A DNA stretch of 11,622 nt from positions 1 to 11,622 of the forward strand of contig CAZOMR010000096.1 in NCBI GenBank assembly GCA_964580655.1, read 5' to 3'. Positions 1 through 6,365 of this stretch are shown in pieces. Below the pieces are notes generated by a model. That model was not told where the DNA came from. It was given only the letters and a program-made list of their open reading frames with translations, and did not search any database. Within the stretch, counting starts at the first letter, position 1. Each line of letters starts with the position of its first letter. The translations under genes and the position numbers were made by a program. The stretch comes from CAZOMR01 sp964580655. GTDB taxonomy: Bacteria; RBG-13-61-14; CAZOMR01.

Positions 1-55
1 CTCTCAACTTGCAATCCAAACGGTCTCATGACTTTTTACGAGGGCATCAGAATTG
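1..55 (+). repeat. Left arm of a perfect 55-bp inverted repeat
   Basis: Bases 1-55 are the exact reverse complement of 11505-11559 (position i pairs with 11560-i). The match fails at base 56. Because the copy begins at the first base of the window, its true left end is unknown. It lies 36 bp downstream of the methyltransferase stop codon. Its core (TGATGCCCTCGTAAAAAGTC on the minus strand) resembles an intergenic repeat I associate with Desulfobacterota-like genomes, which is memory only. No hairpin or transposase is associated with it. Confidence 0.9.
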
Positions 56-91
56 AAACACTGACTCCATATTCTTTTCCTTGCCTTAATC

Positions 92-1225
92 CTATTTCTT
101 CTCGATGAGAAACAGAAATTCCCGATTGGGCGTATCAGCATCTCGAACCCATTCATTCGTCCACTTCATTCCTGCCATCACATTCTTCTTGTAATCGACT
201 TCTACAACTTCTATTATCCTTCCGTTCTCCGCAAGAACTTGGTTCAGTTCATCGGCAGTAGCCCTCCCTCCGGAACTATATGACATAATGATCCATCGGG
301 CTCGTGTCAATTGGATTAGGCGTTCCATAGCTTCAACAGCAATGAATCGCCCGTTTTCATTCTTGCGGAACTCCTCAAAAATAGAGGAAGCCACCCTGTC
401 ATTCGTATCCTCTCTTCTCTTTGCCTTTCCGAAAAGCTTAGGTTTGTCATGGAGACATATTGTTGTCCACAGATGATAGTAGGATGCATATCTCACTCGG
501 GACGGAGGCATTTTCTCGTTGTTCGATCCGTATGGTGGATCGTAGTAGGCGAGGTCCACGCTCGTATCCTTCGCAAGATCAAAAATGTCAGTGCAAAAAA
601 TCTTATGTTGTTCTTCTGTAACAAACACACTCGGCACCTTGAGAAAAAGGTCATTGAACGACCTGGGCGACCATTCCTTGAGATAAGACACAAAGTGCCC
701 AAGAGTATTGTCTACTTTATCAAGTGCAAAGATCAGGCTTGTCAAGGCAACGGCCTTCTCAACCTTAGAGAGGTTGAGGTTCTCGATTTCATCTCTTATG
801 GCATCAAGCTTTCTGGTATTCTTAACTTGCCACGGCTTTTTAAGGCCATCTTGCTGAACAGCACTCCCTCCATTGGACAGCCCGCCGTAGTTCTCCGTGA
901 ACCATCCATCTGTTGGTTTAAGTGAGTTGAGGTGGCCAATGAGCTCAGAGTAATCTTCAGCTCTCTTGTCATTGAGAAGATAGCAAGTGCCGAAAACTTT
1001 AGACCATATGAATATGTCATTGCATAGAACTCTATACCCCCGTTTAGCGAAGGCTTGAGAAACTCTTGTGGTGCCAGAAAAACCATCCAACACTGTTTTG
1101 GCGCCAACCTTCTTCGCCAGTTGGATGATGTAGGGAAGGAGCTTTAGCTTAGAGCCGACATACTTGATGCCCTCTGTCGGTGGGGCATCGACCACGATAT
1201 CGTCGAACAATGAGAGATTCTCCAT
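92..1225 (-). CDS. D12-class adenine-specific DNA methyltransferase (orphan)
   Basis: This 377-residue protein has the landmarks of the MethyltransfD12 family (Dam/M.FokI type), which transfers a methyl group from S-adenosylmethionine to the N6 of adenine in DNA. An N-terminal KYVGSK (21-26) matches the family's Y-x-GSK motif X. A glycine-containing motif I, LDGFSGTTRVSQAF (46-59), binds the cofactor. The catalytic motif IV is DPPY (229-232), preceded by the acidic strand VDLAYY. The stretch at about 85-220 would hold the target-recognition region. Length is normal for type II modification enzymes. The ATG overlaps the stop of an upstream open frame (TAATG), as in translationally coupled operons. 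No restriction endonuclease is visible in the window. The DNA here looks AT-richer than the neighbouring receptor gene, consistent with horizontal acquisition. Family is secure; target sequence is unknown. Confidence 0.92.
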   Translation of the reverse strand: MENLSLFDDIVVDAPPTEGIKYVGSKLKLLPYIIQLAKKVGAKTVLDGFSGTTRVSQAFAKRGYRVLCNDIFIWSKVFGTCYLLNDKRAEDYSELIGHLNSLKPTDGWFTENYGGLSNGGSAVQQDGLKKPWQVKNTRKLDAIRDEIENLNLSKVEKAVALTSLIFALDKVDNTLGHFVSYLKEWSPRSFNDLFLKVPSVFVTEEQHKIFCTDIFDLAKDTSVDLAYYDPPYGSNNEKMPPSRVRYASYYHLWTTICLHDKPKLFGKAKRREDTNDRVASSIFEEFRKNENGRFIAVEAMERLIQLTRARWIIMSYSSGGRATADELNQVLAENGRIIEVVEVDYKKNVMAGMKWTNEWVRDADTPNREFLFLIEKK

Positions 1226-1398
1226 TAATCGGACAATCCTGACCTTTTTCTTAGTAAGGCAATGTCTTCTTTAATTTTATCAAGAGCGGAAGAATGTCCA
1301 TCGTTTGTTTTCTCATGTCGTAATTTTTCATGGTCTCTTCCAGTCCAGCCTTTCCTGGGATGTGTGGAATCATTGTTATGGCTGAGAGCTCTGGCGCG
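1225..1398 (-). pseudogene. Possible truncated 3' end of a gene upstream of the methyltransferase
   Basis: On the minus strand a 57-codon open frame runs from just after a TGA at 1399-1401 to a TAA that shares its last base with the methyltransferase ATG (TAATG). It has no ATG or GTG; its only TTG lies close to the stop. It encodes a plausible charged C-terminus ending KIKEDIALLRKRSGLSD. The stop/start overlap is typical of paired genes in restriction-modification operons, so this may be the tail of a lost partner whose 5' part was replaced by the receptor gene. A frame of this length can also arise by chance, and a competing 40-codon frame (1251-1373) overlaps it. Treat as a suggestion. Confidence 0.28.
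1251..1373 (-). CDS. Candidate 40-residue ORF directly after the receptor gene
   Basis: An ATG lies two bases after the receptor's TAA (TAACAATG) and opens a 40-codon frame that starts MIPHIPGKAGLEE and ends LLIKLKKTLPY. The close spacing would permit re-initiation by the same ribosomes. No Shine-Dalgarno sequence is visible and no family is recognised. It overlaps, in another frame, the possible gene remnant at 1225-1398; at most one of the two is likely to be real. Confidence 0.2.
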   Translation of the reverse strand: MIPHIPGKAGLEETMKNYDMRKQTMDILPLLIKLKKTLPY

Positions 1399-4060
1399 TC
1401 AGAGGGTTGCCCCCTTCTAGATATATATCCTCGCGTGAGTGGAATCCCTCCTTGATGATGACCTCATCCAGGTTATCTTTGTCCACGCGCACCGGCTTGA
1501 GAAGTATCACTGGAACATCTATCTTGCCATTGTTTATAGTCTCATCCAGTCCGGGAATTTCCTCTTCCTTCATTTTCAAGACCGCCACTTCCGCGGCACG
1601 CACCGCCTCTAGGCGGATGGGCATATAAATTGTCATGGCCTGTGTCCCTGCCGCAATGCGCTGGCACGCGGCCAGGTCTGCGTCCATACCAGCCACCGGT
1701 ATCTTGCCAGCCAGGCCGGCTTCAATAAGGGCGCGGATGCACCCGCCTGCAGTGCCATCATTGGACGCTATAACCGCATCCAGGTTTCCTTTGCTCTCCT
1801 TGAGCACATCCTTCATCTGCCTGTAGGCTACATCCGGGTCCCAGCCCTGGACCCATCGGTCTTCAATGGTCTGGATGATCCCTGCTTTCTTGAGCGGATG
1901 AAGCACTTTGAGCTGGCCCTCGCGCAACCAGAGAGCAGTCTGATCCGTGGGTGAGCCCCCGAGCAATAGATACCGGCCCACCGGAGAATTCTTCATCATG
2001 TAGCGCACCTGCATCTCGCCTACACGCTGGTAATCATAGGTGATATAGAGGTCCAGATCGCAGTCCCGGATCATCCGATCGTAGGCCATCACCTTGACTC
2101 CGCGCTCATGCGCCCTCTCCACTATCCGGGCCGCTTTTTCCGAATCCGAGGCCACCACTACCAGGAGTCCAGCCCCTCGCTCCAGCAGGTCCTCGGCCTG
2201 GCTAACCTGCCGGTCAACATCACCATCAGCCACACGATCCAGAACCTCAGCACCTAAATTCTGTGCCCGGGTTATGAATGCCTCCCGCTCCCGCGGCCAC
2301 CGCTCCTCGCGTAGCTTGTCAAGCAAAAGGCCTATGCGCAAGGAAGGCGTCATGGCTGGAAGTGCAAAGCCTTTCATCTCATGCTCAAGCAGAAGGGACT
2401 GATGGAGCACGCTCATCGCGGTGTTGCTCACTGTCTCCCCGCTGATCGCAACCAGGTCCGCGGCCCGGCTTACCCCCTGCGAGGCGATAACAATCTCCGA
2501 GCTGGCCTGGGCCTGCGTCTCTGTGGCCCTGCTGATCGTTCCCACGGCAGAGAGAAAACTCTCCACAGAGCCCGTGATCTGCTGGATGCTCTCCGCCTGC
2601 TCCTTTGTGGCCTGATCCACCTGTTCCGTGAGGTCCCGCATCTTCTTCGCCCGCTGATCCAGATACCGACTGGAGTCCTCCTGCTCCCGCATAGCGGCCT
2701 TAATCAAATTCGTACGCTCTTCTACATCCGCCGTGGCCCGGACCACCTGCTGGCTCATGTCCGCCTGGCTCTCCGTGCCCCTCACTATCTCCCGGAAATG
2801 CTTAACCGCCAGCTCCACCTGCTTAGAAACACCCCTCAAGGCTTGATTAGCATCCCTGCTAGCCTTCAAGCCCTCCCTGGCCCGCAGGTTGCCCTCGGAG
2901 ATTGCCTTGATACTCTCGGAGATGCCCTCCCGAGTGCGATTGATCAGACCCTTGATCTCCTTGGTGCTGGCCGAGGTGCGCTGTGCCAGACCCTTAATCT
3001 CATTGGCCACAACCATGAACCCGAGACCATGTTCCCCGGCCCTAGCCGCCATTATCGAGGCGTTGAGCGATAACAGATGTGTCTCGCTCGCAATGTCGCT
3101 GATCACTGTGAGGATGTCCCCTATCGCAACAGACTGCTCCCCGAGGCCTTCCATGATCCGGTTAGCCTTGCCCACAGCCTCTTCCAGCTTCGCCATCCCC
3201 TCTGCACTACGGTCCATCAGCGCCTGTGTCCGGACCGTCTCCTCGTGAGCCGCCTCCACCACCTCAGTCGCTTCATCGGCCCGGTTGCGAATCTCCTGCG
3301 TGGTCTGGCTTATCTCGGCCATTGAAGACGCACTCTGGCTCGTGGAGGTTGAAAGTGAATCCGTGCTCGTTGCGACCGCGTGAATGTTGCCAGCGATCTC
3401 CGTTATAGTTGTCGCCATCTCCCTGACAAAAGAGGCCAGCTCCTCCGAGAGCCTTGAGACCTGCTCGGTATGGCTCATCACCTCCCGGGAAAAACGCGAG
3501 ACATCCTGTGCGAGATTCTTCAGCCCGTCCACATTCTCAAGGGTGCTCCGAATGCCCCCGTCAATCCGGGAGAGCGACCCGGACATGCCCTCTGCAATCT
3601 GACTCTCATGTTCTGCGCTCTCGGAAAGCTTCACCGCCTGGCCCAGAATCTCATTGGAGAGGCGATTGAGATCCTCTGAAAGATTCCCGGCCTCGGAGAG
3701 AACCTGCGTGATGTGCTGATGAAAGGCACGAAACGGCAACTCGATCTTACCGCCCGGGCCCGCAAGCACCACATCTTGAACCGGATAAAGAAAACTTCCC
3801 CCGGAGGCCTTCTGCACATATTCAGCACTATGCTTTCCCTGCTCAGCAGAGATCATGAGATTCCCTTTTCCGAAGATCATCCGGGCCACTGCCGCCCCGA
3901 TAAGCGCGGCGAAAACCATGGCCAAGAGCAAGAGATAAAACCAGCCAATACCTCTGGGGCAGGTGCCTGCAATAAGCCTGCTCCCGATAAGCAAGCCCAG
4001 AATCATTATCGCGGCCGTGACCAGCCAGATAAGAAGGGCTTTGGGAAAAAGGCGGCTCAT
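1376..4060 (-). CDS. Chemoreceptor (MCP) fused to a C-terminal XylF-like sugar-binding domain
   Basis: This 894-residue protein has three parts. Two hydrophobic helices (about 8-30 and 38-63) are joined by a very short loop. Positive charges flanking both helices put the N-terminus and everything after residue 63 in the cytoplasm. Residues about 120-565 are a long MCP coiled-coil hairpin with the turn at 322-348 (LLSLNASIMAARAGEHGLGF), the part that in the family contacts CheA and CheW. Residues 573-870 align end to end with the periplasmic D-xylose-binding protein XylF: RxxRW (584-588), AYDRMI (659-664), GGSP (701-704), WVQGW (736-740), ASNDGTAGG (765-773), DADLA (793-797), then NNGKIDV near the end. 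There is no signal peptide before this domain. No clear HAMP domain follows the second helix, and there is no NWETF-like tail. The start is set by GGGAGG at 4067-4072, inside the end of the antiporter gene. The domain order reverses the usual sensor-first receptor. Confidence 0.93.
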   Translation of the reverse strand: MSRLFPKALLIWLVTAAIMILGLLIGSRLIAGTCPRGIGWFYLLLLAMVFAALIGAAVARMIFGKGNLMISAEQGKHSAEYVQKASGGSFLYPVQDVVLAGPGGKIELPFRAFHQHITQVLSEAGNLSEDLNRLSNEILGQAVKLSESAEHESQIAEGMSGSLSRIDGGIRSTLENVDGLKNLAQDVSRFSREVMSHTEQVSRLSEELASFVREMATTITEIAGNIHAVATSTDSLSTSTSQSASSMAEISQTTQEIRNRADEATEVVEAAHEETVRTQALMDRSAEGMAKLEEAVGKANRIMEGLGEQSVAIGDILTVISDIASETHLLSLNASIMAARAGEHGLGFMVVANEIKGLAQRTSASTKEIKGLINRTREGISESIKAISEGNLRAREGLKASRDANQALRGVSKQVELAVKHFREIVRGTESQADMSQQVVRATADVEERTNLIKAAMREQEDSSRYLDQRAKKMRDLTEQVDQATKEQAESIQQITGSVESFLSAVGTISRATETQAQASSEIVIASQGVSRAADLVAISGETVSNTAMSVLHQSLLLEHEMKGFALPAMTPSLRIGLLLDKLREERWPREREAFITRAQNLGAEVLDRVADGDVDRQVSQAEDLLERGAGLLVVVASDSEKAARIVERAHERGVKVMAYDRMIRDCDLDLYITYDYQRVGEMQVRYMMKNSPVGRYLLLGGSPTDQTALWLREGQLKVLHPLKKAGIIQTIEDRWVQGWDPDVAYRQMKDVLKESKGNLDAVIASNDGTAGGCIRALIEAGLAGKIPVAGMDADLAACQRIAAGTQAMTIYMPIRLEAVRAAEVAVLKMKEEEIPGLDETINNGKIDVPVILLKPVRVDKDNLDEVIIKEGFHSREDIYLEGGNPLTRQSSQP

Positions 4061-4062
4061 CT

Positions 4063-6126
4063 TTAACCTCCCTGCTCTGCATCCTCTTGTTCCGGTATCT
4101 GCCCGGAATCAACCTTCTTGCCGAATACCAGGAGCACAACAACCATGATGATAATGCCCAGTGCCCAGGTTATCCAGGGGGACATCCCGTATGCCGTGGG
4201 TATGTCTCCAAGAAACATGCCGATACCGGCGGCCAGTATAGCATAGGGCAGTTGGGTGCGGACATGGTCCACATGGTCTGCCGAGGCCGCCATGCTGGAC
4301 ATGATGGTGGTGTCGGAAATAGGGGAACAGTGGTCTCCGAAGACCGATCCGGCCAGCACCGATGAAATGGTTCCTACAAGGATGATATGGGAGTCTCCTG
4401 CATTGAAACACGCGAGCTCTGATAAGCGATGAGCAATCGGAATAGCCAGGGGAATCAATATCGCCATGGTCCCGTAGCTCGTGCCGGTGGCAAAGCTGAT
4501 GCCACAGGCGATCAGGAACACTATTACAGGAACCAGGTGCGGTGACAGCAGGCCCGAGACCGCGTGTGTGACATATTCCGCTGTATGCAGGTCCGCACAT
4601 ACAGACCCGAGTGACCAGGCAAAGAGTAGTATTACAATCGCGATGACCATGGACTTGACCCCGGCGAGCCACGCGCTCATGCTCTGGCTCAAGGTCAGGA
4701 TGCGCTGGCCCACCACCATCCCGATCGCCACAAGACAACCCGTAAGGATAGACCAGCAGAGCACCGTAATCGAGCTGGCACTACTGAATACCATTCCGAG
4801 GATGTAAACCTTTCCGCCAAGCCAGCCGGATTCAGCGGCATTGGCCAGAACCTCTGTATACCTTTCCGGCCCTATTCTCTGTATCCCGTGAACCCAGAGT
4901 CCTATAAATGTCACCACGATCATAACCAAAAGCGGAACTACAGCATTATACCAGCGATGAGGTGCACCTTCAGGGGGATGGATGATCTCAGGGTCCAGGC
5001 TGGCCAGCGGAAGCGCTCCATCACGAAGCACCTTGCCCTCCTTGCGGGCCCGCTGTTCTGCCCTGAGCATTGGCCCGATGTCCCGGCCGAGAATTGCGAT
5101 CAGGCCCACGAGAAAAAAAGCCATTGCAGGATAAAACATGTAAGGGATGGACTTGATGAAAAGGATATAACCGCTCTCAGCTATACCGACCGAGACCAGG
5201 GCCGCGTTGATCAATCCGACCATGTAGCCTACCCAGGTGGAGATGGGAAACATGCACGCAACCGGTGCGGCAGTGGTGTCCACGATGTAGGAAAGCTTTT
5301 CACGGGAGATGCGCAGTTTGTCCGTGATCGGCCTCATTGCATTGCCCACAATGAGGGCATTTGTAAAATCATCAAAGAAGATGAACATTCCCATTGCCCA
5401 GGTGGCAAACTGGCCTCGCCGGGGCGAGGTCGCCTTCCGGGCCAGAATTTCTACTATGCCATGAATCCCGCCGCTTTTGGAGATGACGCCGATGAGTCCG
5501 CCCATGAAGATGATGAACATCAGCATGCCCGCATGATCCGGATCAGCCATGGCCTGGACAAGATAGTGATCAATACTGCGGGCAATAGCCGCGAGCGGGT
5601 GCCAGTCATATACGATGAAGGCTCCGAGCCAGATCGCAAGCCAGAGTGCGGCCAGTACCTGCCGGAAGACAAGTGCAAGGAATATGGCAAGAAGAGGCGG
5701 AAGAAGAGAGAGAGCTCCGTGAATAACCCTGACATCGGTCTCGGCCGAGAACTCTCCTGCCTTAAGCGTGAGCGTGTGCAGGCCGGTGCTTTCAAAGCTG
5801 ATCGGCTCAAGGTCAAAAAACCCGGACCCCTTAATCTCGCCGCTTTGAATAGGGCCCTCGTCATCAAGATATATCTGATAGAAAATCTCTCTCTCAGGTT
5901 CCATGCCCCTGGCCCGGAGAACGATGGATGATGCCGGACCCTTCACCCATAAAGAGGGACAGTCAATATCCAATGAAGGCTGGCCCTGTCCCTGAAGCGA
6001 AGATGGAATGATAAAAGAGCAGGCGAAGAATAATAGCACGCTGAGTACGTTGAGCACGTTGAGCACGTTGAAAGACCTGTAAAAGAATTTACCCGCGGCC
6101 CGCGGCTCATGGTTGGCGCAAGGCAT
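4063..6126 (-). CDS. NhaC-family Na+/H+ antiporter with N-terminal extracytoplasmic domain
   Basis: An inner-membrane secondary transporter of the NhaC family (Na_H_antiporter), which exchanges cytoplasmic Na+ for external H+. Family motifs are clear (numbered from a TTG at 6156): FFDDFTNALIVGNAMRPITD (260-279), SFATGTSYGTMAILIPL (554-570) and GDHCSPISDTTI (607-618), spread over about a dozen membrane helices from residue 150 onward. Before them lie a signal-peptide-like segment (about 22-57) and a roughly 90-residue hydrophilic stretch (58-147) rich in alternating hydrophobic residues, suggesting a beta-sandwich outside the membrane. Classic NhaC proteins are nearer 450-500 residues, so this is a long variant. 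I prefer ATG 6126 over TTG 6156 because a good promoter would start RNA almost at 6156; the choice adds or removes 10 residues. It is followed by the receptor gene after 2 nt. Confidence 0.9.
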   Translation of the reverse strand: MPCANHEPRAAGKFFYRSFNVLNVLNVLSVLLFFACSFIIPSSLQGQGQPSLDIDCPSLWVKGPASSIVLRARGMEPEREIFYQIYLDDEGPIQSGEIKGSGFFDLEPISFESTGLHTLTLKAGEFSAETDVRVIHGALSLLPPLLAIFLALVFRQVLAALWLAIWLGAFIVYDWHPLAAIARSIDHYLVQAMADPDHAGMLMFIIFMGGLIGVISKSGGIHGIVEILARKATSPRRGQFATWAMGMFIFFDDFTNALIVGNAMRPITDKLRISREKLSYIVDTTAAPVACMFPISTWVGYMVGLINAALVSVGIAESGYILFIKSIPYMFYPAMAFFLVGLIAILGRDIGPMLRAEQRARKEGKVLRDGALPLASLDPEIIHPPEGAPHRWYNAVVPLLVMIVVTFIGLWVHGIQRIGPERYTEVLANAAESGWLGGKVYILGMVFSSASSITVLCWSILTGCLVAIGMVVGQRILTLSQSMSAWLAGVKSMVIAIVILLFAWSLGSVCADLHTAEYVTHAVSGLLSPHLVPVIVFLIACGISFATGTSYGTMAILIPLAIPIAHRLSELACFNAGDSHIILVGTISSVLAGSVFGDHCSPISDTTIMSSMAASADHVDHVRTQLPYAILAAGIGMFLGDIPTAYGMSPWITWALGIIIMVVVLLVFGKKVDSGQIPEQEDAEQGG
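4067..4072 (-). promoter_or_regulatory. Shine-Dalgarno of the receptor inside the antiporter's last codons
   Basis: On the minus strand the antiporter ends GGA GGT TAA and the receptor ATG follows after AG. The receptor's ribosome binding site (GGGAGG, 6 nt from the ATG) is therefore read through by ribosomes finishing the antiporter. This arrangement is typical of translational coupling and implies one transcript. Confidence 0.75.
6041..6067 (-). repeat. 9-bp tandem repeat in the antiporter signal sequence
   Basis: Three consecutive 9-bp units (CTGAGTACG, TTGAGCACG, TTGAGCACG on the plus strand), with a degenerate fourth at 6032-6040, encode the repeated Asn-Val-Leu of the hydrophobic core of the signal-like segment. 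The unit is a multiple of three, so gain or loss changes core length without shifting the frame. Confidence 0.75.
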
Positions 6127-6166
6127 GGCCTTAAGAATTGGAATACGGCTTGCCAAATCAAAGCCT

Positions 6167-6195
6167 AATTTAGCTCACTCGATTTTGCCTGTCAA
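6167..6195 (-). promoter_or_regulatory. Sigma70-type promoter of the antiporter-receptor operon
   Basis: On the minus strand a perfect TTGACA (6190-6195) is followed after 17 bp by TAAATT (6167-6172, 4 of 6 consensus bases). RNA would begin near 6160, leaving about 34 nt before ATG 6126 but almost nothing before TTG 6156. It lies downstream of the porin terminator, so the antiporter operon can be controlled separately from the porin. Confidence 0.6.
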
Positions 6196-6306
6196 ATGCC
6201 AGGCCCGCTGACCGTCTAAGAATTTTAAAAACCACCAGGGCACGAGGATGGGAGGTGTGTGGATTAAGGGGAGGGAGAAGAATATTTTTCGACTCCCTCT
6301 AAAGAG

Positions 6307-6343
6307 AAAAAAAGCCGGTCGGAGTTTTGAATTCCGACCGGCT
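6307..6343 (-). terminator. Rho-independent terminator of the porin gene
   Basis: An 11-bp perfect stem (AGCCGGTCGGA at 6313-6323 pairing with TCCGACCGGCT at 6333-6343, 9-nt loop) is followed on the minus strand by a run of seven T. It begins 23 bp after the porin stop codon. There is no T-run on the other side, so it acts on minus-strand transcripts only. Confidence 0.93.
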
Positions 6344-6365
6344 TATCAGGCTTGATACACTTGAA

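Noticed and set aside
449..925. 158-codon plus-strand ORF
   Set aside because: Antisense to the D12 methyltransferase, which has intact motifs; no ribosome binding site or domain is visible.
2381..3073. 230-codon plus-strand ORF
   Set aside because: Antisense to the MCP signalling domain and rich in Leu/His/Arg from reverse-complemented coiled-coil codons; no family features.
4888..5931. 347-codon plus-strand ORF
   Set aside because: It lies wholly antisense to the well-supported NhaC antiporter and has a His/Asp/Lys-rich composition typical of a shadow frame.
6154..6156. TTG start for the antiporter
   Set aside because: It has no Shine-Dalgarno, and the predicted transcription start lies only a few bases upstream; ATG 6126 is preferred, though not proven.
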